Assembly (NCBI RefSeq): GCF_015354345.1
Contig: NZ_JADKYS010000001.1
Coordinates: 248,001-312,000, forward strand
Length of the DNA stretch: 64,000 nucleotides
Source: Methylophilus sp. 14
GTDB taxonomy: Bacteria; Pseudomonadota; Gammaproteobacteria; Burkholderiales; Methylophilaceae
Direction of reading: 5' to 3'
Shown here in pieces: positions 55,453 through 64,000 of this stretch (positions within the stretch are counted from its first letter, which is position 1; every line of letters begins with the position of its first letter). The notes under the pieces were generated by a model that saw only the letters and a program-made list of their open reading frames with translations, was not told the DNA's origin and searched no databases. A program made the position numbers and the translations under genes.

Positions 55453-57708
55453 CTAGGCTGAAATGGTTTCTTCTTTAAAAATCAGTTTAATCTGGTCGTT
55501 GTCATCAATATCGATATGGACGTGACCGCCATCGTTCAAGCGACCAAACAGCAACTCATCCGCCAGTGCTTTACGAATGGTGTCCTGAATCAATCTGGCC
55601 ATCGGGCGTGCGCCCATCAGCGGGTCAAAGCCTTTTCTACCCAGATAGGCTTTGAGTTCGTCACTAAAGGTCACATCGACTTTCTTCTCGTGCAACTGAT
55701 CTTCCAACTGCATAAGGAACTTGTCGACCACGCGCAGAATGACGTCTTGGCTGAGTGCACTGAATGACACGGTGGCATCCAGGCGGTTACGGAATTCAGG
55801 GCTGAACAAACGTTTGAGATCAGCTGCCTCATCGGTGCTGTCTTTGCTGTTGGTGAAGCCTATGCTCGATTTAGACAGGTTTTCCGCACCAGCGTTGGTG
55901 GTCATGATAATGGTCACGTTGCGGAAATCTGCTTTACGGCCATTGTTATCCGTCAACGTGCCATGATCCATCACTTGCAACAAGATGTTGAAAATGTCTG
56001 GGTGTGCTTTCTCAATTTCGTCCAGTAACAACACGCAATATGGTTGTTTAGTCACCGCTTCAGTCAGCAGGCCGCCCTGGTCAAAGCCCACATAGCCCGG
56101 AGGCGCACCAATCAGGCGAGACACAGCATGACGCTCCATATATTCGGACATGTCAAAACGCAGCAATTCAATGCCAAGCACATAAGCCAATTGTTTGGCG
56201 ACCTCGGTTTTACCAACACCGGTCGGGCCAGCAAACAGGAAGCTACCAATCGGTTTGCTGCTGTTGCCCAGGCCACTACGCGCCATTTTGACGGCGGAAG
56301 ATAATACTTCAATCGCTTTGTCCTGGCCAAAGACCACGGCTTTCAGGTCGCGCTCCAGTGTTTTCAGTGCGTTACGGTCATCACTGGAAATGTTTTTGGG
56401 CGGAATGCGCGCAATTTTGGCAATGATTTCTTCAATCTCTTTATTGCCAATAATCTTCTTCTGTTTGCTTTTTGGCAGGATACGTTGCGCAGCACCAGCC
56501 TCATCAATCACATCAATCGCCTTGTCTGGCAAATGACGGTCATTGATGTACTTGGCCGACAACTCAGCCGCCACAGTCAGCGCACTGGCGCTGTATTTGA
56601 CGCTATGGTGCTCTTCAAACTTGGTTTTGAGGCCTTTGAGTATCTCAATGGTTTCGGCCACACTCGGCTCTTGCACGTCGATTTTCTGGAAACGGCGTGA
56701 CAAAGCATGGTCTTTTTCAAAGATGCCGCGATATTCCTGGTAAGTGGTGGCGCCTATGCATTTGAGTGAGCCATTGGATAATGCAGGTTTCAGCAAATTG
56801 CTGGCATCCAGCGTGCCGCCACTGGCGGAACCGGCGCCAATCAGGGTATGGATTTCGTCAATAAACAAAATCGCATCCGGTTTCTCGGCCAGCTGCTTCA
56901 TGACGGCTTTCAGGCGTTGCTCAAAGTCACCACGGTATTTGGTGCCAGCCAGCAGGGCACCCATGTCCAGTGAGTAGACCGTGGCGTTTTCCAGTACTTC
57001 TGGAATGTCGTTGCTGACAATACGTGAAGCCAGGCCTTCGGCAATGGCGGTTTTACCCACACCGGCTTCGCCTACCAGCAAAGGATTGTTTTTGCGGCGG
57101 CGGCACAAGGTCTGGATCACGCGCTCAAGCTCTTGGCCACGACCAATCAAGGGGTCAATTTTGCCAGCAATCACTTGTGCATTGAGGTTGAGGGTGAAAT
57201 TTTCCAGCGCGCCGGTACTGACGCTTTCGCCTTCAGTTTCCTGCTCAGTGCTGGATGCTTTAGGTTCGTTTTCCTGGATTTTGGCCACACCATGCGAAAT
57301 GAAGTTGACCACGTCGAGGCGGGTCACACCTTGCTGATGCAGGAAAAATACGGCATGGGAATCTTTTTCACCATAGATCGCGACCAGCACATTGGCGCCG
57401 GTCACTTCTTTTTTGCCGGAAGACTGTACGTGCAACATGGCACGCTGAATCACACGCTGAAAGCCCAGGGTTGGCTGCGTGTCGACTTCTTCAGTCCCGG
57501 CCACGGTGGGGGTGTGTTCTTCGATATATTGGGTCAGTTCACTACGCAGCGTATCAAACTTGGCCCCGCAAGCGCGCAGGACTTCTGCGGCGGTTGGGTT
57601 GTCCAACATAGCCAGTAACAGATGCTCAACCGTAATCAATTCGTGACGCTTTTGTCGCGCGTCCATAAACGCCATGTGCAGGCTAACTTCAAGTTCTTGA
57701 GCAATCAT
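55453..57708 (-). CDS. clpA: ATP-dependent Clp protease ATP-binding subunit ClpA
   Basis: A 751-residue AAA+ unfoldase that feeds ClpP. An N-domain (about 1-140, ClpS-binding), then two AAA modules with P-loops [13 protein letters not shown] and [13 protein letters not shown]. The absence of the long middle coiled coil separates it from ClpB. clpS lies upstream on the same strand. clpP is not in the window. Confidence 0.97.
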   Translation of the reverse strand: MIAQELEVSLHMAFMDARQKRHELITVEHLLLAMLDNPTAAEVLRACGAKFDTLRSELTQYIEEHTPTVAGTEEVDTQPTLGFQRVIQRAMLHVQSSGKKEVTGANVLVAIYGEKDSHAVFFLHQQGVTRLDVVNFISHGVAKIQENEPKASSTEQETEGESVSTGALENFTLNLNAQVIAGKIDPLIGRGQELERVIQTLCRRRKNNPLLVGEAGVGKTAIAEGLASRIVSNDIPEVLENATVYSLDMGALLAGTKYRGDFEQRLKAVMKQLAEKPDAILFIDEIHTLIGAGSASGGTLDASNLLKPALSNGSLKCIGATTYQEYRGIFEKDHALSRRFQKIDVQEPSVAETIEILKGLKTKFEEHHSVKYSASALTVAAELSAKYINDRHLPDKAIDVIDEAGAAQRILPKSKQKKIIGNKEIEEIIAKIARIPPKNISSDDRNALKTLERDLKAVVFGQDKAIEVLSSAVKMARSGLGNSSKPIGSFLFAGPTGVGKTEVAKQLAYVLGIELLRFDMSEYMERHAVSRLIGAPPGYVGFDQGGLLTEAVTKQPYCVLLLDEIEKAHPDIFNILLQVMDHGTLTDNNGRKADFRNVTIIMTTNAGAENLSKSSIGFTNSKDSTDEAADLKRLFSPEFRNRLDATVSFSALSQDVILRVVDKFLMQLEDQLHEKKVDVTFSDELKAYLGRKGFDPLMGARPMARLIQDTIRKALADELLFGRLNDGGHVHIDIDDNDQIKLIFKEETISA

Positions 57709-58034
57709 GATGACTTTCCTTAATACACTACACTACAAAAACGCCTCATTCACAGATGCCAATCCATGCAATCCGGCAAAACTTGTCTGTTTATTGTTAT
57801 CGTGCTTTTTTTCAAAAAATTCAATGCTCCGTGGCCGCTTTTTGCTCAAGTTTATATGAGTCAAGCACAACAGAATCACCTCATTACCATGCTACCACTG
57901 TGAAGCCTGACTCGAACCGCGAGTATGTCAGTGTATTTGCCCGATATTCTCAGGATGCTACACCTGCAAACCAGCGCGAACCTTGCTGTTTAAATTGCTT
58001 TTATCCCGCGTTTTCGGCATCCAGACACTACATT
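57709..58034 (-). promoter_or_regulatory. clpS-clpA intergenic region with a possible clpA promoter
   Basis: A 326-base gap between two genes on the same strand. On the minus strand TTGAAT (57824-57819) and GATAAC (57801-57796) are 17 bases apart, about 80 bases before clpA, suggesting a separate clpA promoter. The clpA start is preceded by AAGGAAAG. No terminator after clpS, no small RNA and no plausible gene were recognised in the remainder. Confidence 0.35.
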
Positions 58035-58346
58035 TCAAGCGGCTTCAATCACACATTGCAAAGGGTGTTGTGCTTCGCGGGCGGATTCCAAGACCTGATG
58101 CATTTTGGTTTCTGCAATATCTTGTGGGTAGACGCCACATACGCCCATGCCCTCTGTATGTACTTGGAGCATGATTTGTGTCGCTTGTTCACGAGACTTG
58201 TTAAAAAAACGTTCAATGACGGCGACGACAAACTCCATGGGGGTGTAGTCGTCGTTAAGCAACAACACTTTATATAACTCTGGGGGCTTGGGTTTGGCCA
58301 CTTGGGATTCAAGGGCCAAATCACCTTCACGCTTGGGTCGTACCAT
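58035..58346 (-). CDS. clpS: ATP-dependent Clp protease adaptor ClpS
   Basis: A 103-residue N-degron adaptor for ClpAP. The core [17 protein letters not shown] with the N-end-rule binding Asn-Asp pair and the [12 protein letters not shown] block are diagnostic. An unstructured N-terminus rich in Lys and Pro precedes it. It lies upstream of clpA on the minus strand, as in most proteobacteria. Confidence 0.97.
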   Translation of the reverse strand: MVRPKREGDLALESQVAKPKPPELYKVLLLNDDYTPMEFVVAVIERFFNKSREQATQIMLQVHTEGMGVCGVYPQDIAETKMHQVLESAREAQHPLQCVIEAA

Positions 58347-58439
58347 AGTTTTGTATACCTGTCTTAGAACCTATTTTGCGCCTTGTATTAAAAAATTCAA
58401 GGGCCTGATGCAGGAGAAATCCGGCTTTTATAAGATAAA

Positions 58440-59711
58440 TTAAAGATAAATTTTGACGCGCTTGACGATACGGTCCTGTACGTCGAGGATTTCCAGTTTA
58501 TGTTCACCAATTTTAAAGCTGGTGTCCGGTTCCGGAATGCCCTCAAAGTGCTCAAGAATTAAACCATTCAATGTGCGTGGACCATCAGTGGGCAGGGAGA
58601 GTTTCAATTTGCGGTTGAGGTCGCGCAGCAAGCTACCGCCATCGACCAGCCAACTGCCATCTTCATGCTGATGAAAGTGATTGGCGTGCTCGGGTGACTG
58701 GGTGGTGAATTCGCCCACCACTTCTTCAAGGATATCTTCCAGCGTCAGCAAGCCTTTGAATTCACCATACTCATCGACGACCAGCGCAATCCGCTCATGC
58801 CGCTTCTGGAATTGCTGCAACTGGGTGTAAAGCGGCGTGCCCGACGGAATATAGTAGGGCAGACTCATGGCAGCCTGTAATAAGGCTTTGGTAGGGGCTT
58901 TGCCGATGTGGAAGTCGCGTAGCAGTGGTAGCACTTTACGCACATGCAAAATGCCCACGATATCTTCGTGGTCGCCCTCTCTTACCGGCAGGCGCGAGTG
59001 ATGGCTGCGTGTCAGTTGCTCCATGATCTGCTCAATCGAATGATTCAGGTCTATAAACTCGACCATGGTATGCGCCGTCATGGCGTCGTCCACAATAATG
59101 TCTTCCAGGTCCAGTAGGTTGAGCAAAATGGTGCGGCTTTGTGAGGGGATATATTGCCCGGCATCGCTGACAATGCTGCGCAACTCCTCGGTGGTGACTG
59201 ATTGCGCCTGCTCATCGAAGTTGACGCGCACACCCAGTATCTTGAGAAAGGCTTTGACGAACAAGTTAACAAACCAGACTACCGGGGTGAACAGCCATAT
59301 CAGCGGGTAAAGCAAGTAGCTGGTGGCAAAACCGAGTTTTTCCGCGTGTGCGGCGGCGATCACTTTAGGCGATATTTCACTGAAGACCAGAATGGCAAAG
59401 GTGATGGCGAGCGAGCCAAACATGAGTACATAATCGCCTTCACCAAACAGGCGCTCAGAAATCACGACTTCCAGCGTGGAGGAACCGACGATACAAAAGG
59501 TATTGCCGAGCAAAATGGCACCCAGTGTTTTATCGGTTTGTGCAATCAGTCGGCTGGCCAGTTTGGCGCCACGATGGCCTTCTTTGGCCAGGTGTCGCAT
59601 CCGGTAACGGTTGAGCGACATCAGGCTGGTTTCGGCAATGGAGAAAAAGGCTGTCAGTGACAGCAAGAGCAGTAGCAGACCAATCTGCCAGCTTAACGGG
59701 ATGTTGTCCAA
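58440..59711 (-). CDS. CNNM/CorC family transporter-associated protein (HlyC/CorC)
   Basis: A 423-residue membrane protein. An N-terminal DUF21 (CNNM) domain of about 190 residues with four hydrophobic segments is followed by two CBS domains (about 200-325) and a C-terminal CorC_HlyC domain (about 340-420). The family affects magnesium and cobalt transport; some members are Mg2+ exporters. It begins 81 bases after secF on the minus strand, separated by a stem-loop. Confidence 0.88.
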   Translation of the reverse strand: MDNIPLSWQIGLLLLLLSLTAFFSIAETSLMSLNRYRMRHLAKEGHRGAKLASRLIAQTDKTLGAILLGNTFCIVGSSTLEVVISERLFGEGDYVLMFGSLAITFAILVFSEISPKVIAAAHAEKLGFATSYLLYPLIWLFTPVVWFVNLFVKAFLKILGVRVNFDEQAQSVTTEELRSIVSDAGQYIPSQSRTILLNLLDLEDIIVDDAMTAHTMVEFIDLNHSIEQIMEQLTRSHHSRLPVREGDHEDIVGILHVRKVLPLLRDFHIGKAPTKALLQAAMSLPYYIPSGTPLYTQLQQFQKRHERIALVVDEYGEFKGLLTLEDILEEVVGEFTTQSPEHANHFHQHEDGSWLVDGGSLLRDLNRKLKLSLPTDGPRTLNGLILEHFEGIPEPDTSFKIGEHKLEILDVQDRIVKRVKIYL

Positions 59712-59719
59712 AAGAGTGG

Positions 59720-59759
59720 AATTAAAAACAAGAAGCCACTAGTGTACCCACCAGTGGCT
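59720..59759 (-). terminator. Terminator-like stem-loop after secF
   Basis: On the minus strand AGCCACT, a 12-base loop, AGTGGCT, then TTCTTGTTTTT. It lies between secF and the CNNM gene. Confidence 0.5.
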
Positions 59760-59792
59760 AAAAATCAAGAAGAACGCGGACTAAAGGTTTTA

Positions 59793-60737
59793 TTAGGGCG
59801 CAACAGCCGCTTCGTCTTCTTTCGGTTTTTTCTCGGTGTCGCCGATCAGGTTGGCACGGCTCACACCCAGCCACATGGCAATCGGGCAAGCGACCAAGAC
59901 GGAAGAGTAAATGCCGAACAAAATACCAATGGTCAGTGCCAGCGAGAAGTTGTGCAGGGTTTCGCCACCAAAAAACAGCATGGAGCAGACCATGGTCTGC
60001 GTCATCATGTGGGTGATGATGGTGCGCGACATGGTGCGGGTAATCGCATTGTCAATGACTTGTACGGCGCTGGCTTTACGCATTTTTTTGAAGTTTTCGC
60101 GCACGCGGTCAAACACCACCACGGACTCATTCACGGAGTAACCCAATACCGCCAGAATCGCCGCCAGTACCGTGAGATTAAACTCCCACTGGAAGAAGGC
60201 GAAGAAACCTAAAATGATAATCACGTCATGCATGTTGGCGATAATGGCTGCCACCGCAAAGCGCCACTCAAAGCGCAATGCAAGGTAGCCCATGATGCCT
60301 GCACACACCAGCAGCAAAGCCAGTGCGCCGTTTTCATACAACTCTTCACCGACTTGTGAACCCACTGATTCCACGCGACGGATTTCTGCACCGGCATCTG
60401 CCGCTTTTAATGCGCTGGAGATTTTTTCGGACAATTGTGCAATTGACAGCTCTTTTTTCACCGGCAGGCGGATCAATACATCCTGGCTGGAGCCAAAGTT
60501 TTGTACCGTCACATCTTTGAGGCCCACGCCATCCATTACCTGGCGGATTTGCTCGATATTGGCCGCTGCCGGGTAGTGCACTTCCATCACGGTGCCGCCA
60601 GTAAAGTCGACGCCGTAATTCAAGCCTCTATGCAGCAAGAAGAAGATCGCCAATACAAAGGTAATCAGCGAGATCGAGGTGGTCAGACGCCCGTAGCTCA
60701 TGAACGGGATATCTTTTTTAATTCTGAATAATTCCAT
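59793..60737 (-). CDS. secF: Protein translocase subunit SecF
   Basis: A 314-residue inner-membrane protein with six hydrophobic segments. The first periplasmic domain begins after GLNYGVDFTGGTVMEV; the segment SVNESVVVFDRVRENF is in the conserved membrane core. Works with SecD and YajC to pull proteins out of the translocon using the proton gradient. It is preceded by secD with 38 bases between. Confidence 0.97.
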   Translation of the reverse strand: MELFRIKKDIPFMSYGRLTTSISLITFVLAIFFLLHRGLNYGVDFTGGTVMEVHYPAAANIEQIRQVMDGVGLKDVTVQNFGSSQDVLIRLPVKKELSIAQLSEKISSALKAADAGAEIRRVESVGSQVGEELYENGALALLLVCAGIMGYLALRFEWRFAVAAIIANMHDVIIILGFFAFFQWEFNLTVLAAILAVLGYSVNESVVVFDRVRENFKKMRKASAVQVIDNAITRTMSRTIITHMMTQTMVCSMLFFGGETLHNFSLALTIGILFGIYSSVLVACPIAMWLGVSRANLIGDTEKKPKEDEAAVAP

Positions 60738-60775
60738 AATCTATTCTCTTATATGCGTTGTCAGCGTGCGGGTGA

Positions 60776-62605
60776 TTAACCAATGCGCAGGTGTTCAATC
60801 TTGCGGCGGTAGCCGTACAAGAGGTTGACCAGTGCACGGGAGACCAGCACGGCGCTAAACATAGAGGTCATAATGCCCAACACGTGTACCACAGCAAAGC
60901 CTTTGATCGGGCCGGTACCAAACATAAACAAAGCCAGACCAGCAATCAGGGTGGTGACGTTGGAGTCCAAAATGGTATCAAACGCACGGTCATAGCCAGC
61001 GTGGATACTGGCTTGTGGCGTGTTGCCATTTCGCAGCTCTTCACGGATACGTTCGTTAATCAGCACGTTGGCATCAATTGCCATCCCCAGTGCCAGCGCA
61101 ATCGCCGCCAGGCCTGGCAAGGTCAGTGTCGCTTGCAGCATGGACAAGATCGCTACTAGCAACAGCAGGTTCACGCCCAGCGCCATCACAGACACGCCAC
61201 CAAACACCATGTAGTAAACGATCATCATCACCGCGATGGCTGCAAAGCCCCACAGTGTAGAGTGCACACCGCGTTTGATGTTTTCTTCACCCATGCTTGG
61301 GCCTACCGTACGTTCTTCGATGATTTCCATCGGTGCTGCCAGCGCACCGGCGCGCAGCAGCAGTGAAATATCAGTGGCTTCCTGTGCATTGGCCATGCCA
61401 GAGATTTGTACGCGGCCGCCGCCAATTTCTTCGTTAATTACCGGTGCGGTAATGACTTCGGTGCTGCCTTTTTCAATCAGCAGAATCGCCATGCGCTTGC
61501 CCACGTTTTCACGCGTCACGTTTTTAAAGATGCCTGCACCACGGCCATCCAGCGTGACGTTAACCACGGAAGAACCGTTTTGGCCATTCACACCCGGGCC
61601 CGCATCGGTGATGCGGTCACCGGTTAACACCACGCTCTTTTTCACCAGCACCGGACGGCCTTCACGGTCAGCAAACAACTCGTCACCAAACGGCACCTGG
61701 CCTGCCTGCGCTTTTTGCAGTGTGGCCATGTCAGACTTTTCTTCATCCACCATGCGGATTTCCAAAGTCGCTGTGCGGCCGAGGATTTCCTTGGCTTTGG
61801 CGGTGTCTTGCACGCCTGGTAATTGCACCACAATACGGTCCAGGCCTTGTTGCTGCACGATAGGCTCGGCTACGCCCAGCTCGTTAATCCGGTTATGCAG
61901 AGTTTGCAAGTTCTGCTTGAGCGCAAATTCCTGGATGCGTTTTTGCGCCATCACGCTCATGCTGGCCGTGAGGTTAAAGTCTTTGTCGCTACCTGCAATT
62001 TTGTAGGTCAGGTCAGAAAAGTCTTTGGCCAGCAGGTTGCGCGCCTTGGTGGCTTCGGCTTCTGATTCAAATTTGATCACCACTACCTGGCCTTGACGCT
62101 CAATACCGTAGTAATTGATTTTTTCCTTGCGCAAAGACATGCGGAAATCGCCGACAGTACTTTCAGCCGCTTTATCCAACGCCGCTTTCATGTCCACTTG
62201 CAGCAGGAAATGCACGCCACCACGCAAGTCCAGGCCCAAATACATCGGTTTGGCGCCTATGCTTTGCAGCCAGTTTGGTGTTTGTGGCACCAGGTTAAGC
62301 GCCACGGTGTAGTCTTTACCAAGGTTGCCAACCAGTTTGTCCTTGGCCAGCAATTGCGTATCCGTGTTGGCAAAACGCACTTTCACGCCGCTGGCATCCA
62401 TAAATAAACCGTCAAACGGAATGTTGGCCAGTTTCAGTGTGTCTTCCACTTTTCGCAGCAGGCTATCGTCTACTTTCAGTGACGTTTTGGCCGGGCTGAT
62501 CTGCACCGCTGGTGATTCACCAAAAAAGTTGGGGATCGTGTAAAGCAGGCCAATGATAAACACTGTGCCGATCAGCACGAATTTCCATATTGGATAACGG
62601 TTCAT
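60776..62605 (-). CDS. secD: Protein translocase subunit SecD
   Basis: A 609-residue inner-membrane protein. The first helix is followed by a large periplasmic P1 domain with LGLDLRGGVHFLLQVDM; the C-terminal part holds five further helices with GMAIDANVLINERIREE. Partner of SecF. It follows yajC in the usual yajC-secD-secF order, all on the minus strand. Confidence 0.97.
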   Translation of the reverse strand: MNRYPIWKFVLIGTVFIIGLLYTIPNFFGESPAVQISPAKTSLKVDDSLLRKVEDTLKLANIPFDGLFMDASGVKVRFANTDTQLLAKDKLVGNLGKDYTVALNLVPQTPNWLQSIGAKPMYLGLDLRGGVHFLLQVDMKAALDKAAESTVGDFRMSLRKEKINYYGIERQGQVVVIKFESEAEATKARNLLAKDFSDLTYKIAGSDKDFNLTASMSVMAQKRIQEFALKQNLQTLHNRINELGVAEPIVQQQGLDRIVVQLPGVQDTAKAKEILGRTATLEIRMVDEEKSDMATLQKAQAGQVPFGDELFADREGRPVLVKKSVVLTGDRITDAGPGVNGQNGSSVVNVTLDGRGAGIFKNVTRENVGKRMAILLIEKGSTEVITAPVINEEIGGGRVQISGMANAQEATDISLLLRAGALAAPMEIIEERTVGPSMGEENIKRGVHSTLWGFAAIAVMMIVYYMVFGGVSVMALGVNLLLLVAILSMLQATLTLPGLAAIALALGMAIDANVLINERIREELRNGNTPQASIHAGYDRAFDTILDSNVTTLIAGLALFMFGTGPIKGFAVVHVLGIMTSMFSAVLVSRALVNLLYGYRRKIEHLRIG

Positions 62606-62653
62606 AAGAAACTCTTGGTCGGAATGAAAGACGCGTGCGTCTTGTGGTTAGGA

Positions 62654-62968
62654 TTAAATGGATTTCAGGGTGCCAGGTGGCAACAGTGTTTGTACCGTAT
62701 GTTTCTGCACATTGACTACTGTATTGGCTGCAATTTCAATGCTGACAAAGTTCTCGCTCACTTTGGTTACCTTGCCGACGATGCCACCGGTGGTGGCCAC
62801 TTCATCGCCCGCTTTCAGGGTTTCCAGCATGGACTTATGCTGTTTTGCCTGTTTGACCTGTGGGCGGATCAACATAAAGTAAAACAAGACAAAAATCACC
62901 ACCATGGGCAAAAAGCTCATGATGTCGGTAGCTGGCGCGGCAGCTGCGTAAGCGTTGCTGATAAACAT
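62654..62968 (-). CDS. yajC: Preprotein translocase subunit YajC
   Basis: A 104-residue single-pass membrane protein: a short N-terminus, a hydrophobic helix (FLPMVVIFVLFYFMLIRPQ) and a basic cytosolic part with GDEVATTGGIVGKV. The ATG at 62968 follows AGGAAT; a longer frame to 63001 is not favoured. First gene of yajC-secD-secF. The tgt/queA genes that precede yajC in many bacteria are absent. Confidence 0.95.
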   Translation of the reverse strand: MFISNAYAAAAPATDIMSFLPMVVIFVLFYFMLIRPQVKQAKQHKSMLETLKAGDEVATTGGIVGKVTKVSENFVSIEIAANTVVNVQKHTVQTLLPPGTLKSI

Positions 62969-63162
62969 ATCTATTCCTAGGTCATACTGAAAATAACGCA
63001 TGATTCTATCATAGAGCCTTCTTAATCTGTCACCAGCCGTCCGCCTGCCCGCATCGCAATAAAGACTTGACTGTTAATTGTAAAGATATTTTAATATTTG
63101 TTCGCCTGGATTGTTTAGCATCCAGGTATTTGATCACAACATTTTTCATATTGGAGAAGCAT

Positions 63163-63810
63163 ATGCAAAGTTACATAAAATGTATCGCAGCAGTCACTTT
63201 AGCCATTTCGTGCCAAGTGGCGCAAGCTGGGGTGATTGTGCAGGCAACGGCAATTAGCGCCTCTAATCCTGACTTTGGCGGTTCGTATGCCTTGGTTAAT
63301 CAAATCAATCAGTCAGGGTTATCCGCTAGTTATGTCGCAGGTGTCACCGATTTTGACAGCTTTGTCGCCAGCACCACACATGATGGACTGGCTGCGTTAA
63401 ATTCCGGCTTCAGTGTCGGCCCTTACGGCAGCTTTAGCTATGACCTCGGGGCCGTCTACAATATTGATGCCATTGGATTATGGGCGACCGCCAATACCGG
63501 GTCTGTGCTGCAATTTAACTTGTATGCTGATAATGACAATGATTTTAGCAATGGCAATAGCGGATTGCTGGGCGGGTTTAATGCGGTAGGGTCTAATTAC
63601 ACGTCGGCAGATCCTGGTCAGGCATTTACTTTCGGCGATGTTTCCACCCGATATGTGCACATGGAGATTCTGACCACCGATGGCGGTGCCCAACCGGGGT
63701 TGGGTGAAGTTGTTTTCCGTACGGCAACCATGGTCCCCGAACCTGAGTCTATGGCTTTGTTTGCCGCCGGGCTGATTCCTGTTTGGTTGCGTTTACGCAA
63801 AAAAGCCTGA
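63163..63810 (+). CDS. PEP-CTERM sorting domain protein (second)
   Basis: A 215-residue exported protein. The N-terminal signal (MQSYIKCIAAVTLAISCQ, cut after AQA) is followed by a beta-rich, Gly/Ser-rich domain with features of a discoidin-like fold (SYDLGAVYNIDAIGLWA, RYVHMEIL). The C-terminal sorting signal is VPEPE, a hydrophobic stretch (MALFAAGLIPVWL) and the basic end RLRKKA. The ATG at 63163 follows TTGGAGAAG. It has its own terminator. Exosortase substrate; function unknown. Confidence 0.87.
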   Translation: MQSYIKCIAAVTLAISCQVAQAGVIVQATAISASNPDFGGSYALVNQINQSGLSASYVAGVTDFDSFVASTTHDGLAALNSGFSVGPYGSFSYDLGAVYNIDAIGLWATANTGSVLQFNLYADNDNDFSNGNSGLLGGFNAVGSNYTSADPGQAFTFGDVSTRYVHMEILTTDGGAQPGLGEVVFRTATMVPEPESMALFAAGLIPVWLRLRKKA

Positions 63811-63844
63811 TTTGCACTTTGGTTGGTGATGTTAATCAACCTTT

Positions 63845-63878
63845 AAAAGCCAGCACCTGTTTGCGTGCTGGCTTTTTT
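63845..63878. terminator. Terminator after the second PEP-CTERM gene
   Basis: AAAAGCCAGCAC, an eight-base loop, GTGCTGGC and six T. It overlaps the stop codon of the convergent frame on the minus strand, so it may serve both. Confidence 0.87.
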
Positions 63879-64000
63879 ATCGAGAGTTGATGGTGAGGGT
63901 GCAGTAGTTAATTTCGGCTCTAGTTTCGTGATGCAGGGGTGGGGTGATTGTAATAAAAGGTTGTTCTTTGGTTAGTTGGGCATGGCTGCCTACGCGGATG
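63877..64000 (-). CDS. 3' end of an unidentified gene
   Basis: The minus strand is open for 40 codons from the window edge to a TAA at 63877-63879. The translation (ending EINYCTLTINSR) is not recognised. Its convergent position with a shared terminator makes it likely to be the end of a real gene, but the piece is too short to name. Confidence 0.45.
   Translation of the reverse strand, partial: IRVGSHAQLTKEQPFITITPPLHHETRAEINYCTLTINSR

Noticed and set aside
57756-58277. A 173-codon plus-strand frame across the clpA-clpS gap
   Set aside because: Two thirds overlap clpS antisense and the remainder shows no protein-like motif.
61236-62006. A 256-codon plus-strand frame inside secD
   Set aside because: Shadow of secD; Ser- and Pro-rich low-complexity translation.

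Overview
The window is chromosomal DNA from a beta-proteobacterial methylotroph, most likely family Methylophilaceae (Methylophilus, Methylovorus or Methylotenera type). This is inferred from protein character and gene content: a BioC/BioH-type biotin operon, PEP-CTERM proteins, an MxaD-like periplasmic protein next to a YVTN beta-propeller, FolE2, a K+-independent H+-pyrophosphatase and Hvf-type RiPP genes. No rRNA, tRNA, insertion sequence, prophage or CRISPR array was seen. Nearly all of the sequence is coding, in short tightly packed operons separated by clear intrinsic terminators.

Layout: 0-9 kb holds the 3' end of a TPR gene, comF, a complete overlapping bioB-F-H-C-D operon with a rhomboid protease at its end, and LPS core genes waaG and waaC (divergent). 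8.8-12.7 kb is the heat-shock cluster grpE-dnaK-dnaJ with two sigma-32-type promoters. 12.7-17.5 kb has a candidate small RNA, a degenerate ParA-like protein, corA, aroC and an MFS transporter. 17.5-22.1 kb is folE2-dxs-ispA-xseB and an esterase, all on the minus strand. 22.3-25.9 kb is an accessory stretch: a sigma-54-driven type IV pilin, an MxaD-like protein with a possible programmed frameshift tail, a beta-propeller protein and a PEP-CTERM protein. 25.9-36.4 kb is metabolic: rppH, msrA, gap1-pgk, a diguanylate cyclase, gap2, purC, soluble and membrane pyrophosphatases, and dciA. 36.4-40.5 kb has an M23 peptidase, secA and a DUF1289 protein.

40.5-45.8 kb (minus strand) holds the most unusual module: an ECF sigma factor, a zf-HC2 anti-sigma, an HvfA-like precursor with five EGxC motifs, an MNIO (DUF692) enzyme and a DUF2063 partner protein. 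These lie downstream of rnfB, nth and DUF1841. 45.9-48.9 kb is dapA-bamC-MBL hydrolase. 48.9-55.3 kb is a CzcCBA/CusCBA-type metal efflux operon with a PII-like protein and a small exported protein. 55.4-63 kb is clpS/clpA, a CNNM/CorC-type protein and yajC-secD-secF. The right end has a second PEP-CTERM protein and the 3' end of an unidentified gene.

Two observations stand out. One is the ECF-controlled, metal-related RiPP operon, a known enzyme family in an arrangement worth testing. The other is the end of the MxaD-like gene, where a GGGAAAG heptamer, a short spacer and an 8-bp stem precede an open -1 frame ending in a tryptophan-rich tail. All statements come from reading the sequence; no database search was possible.
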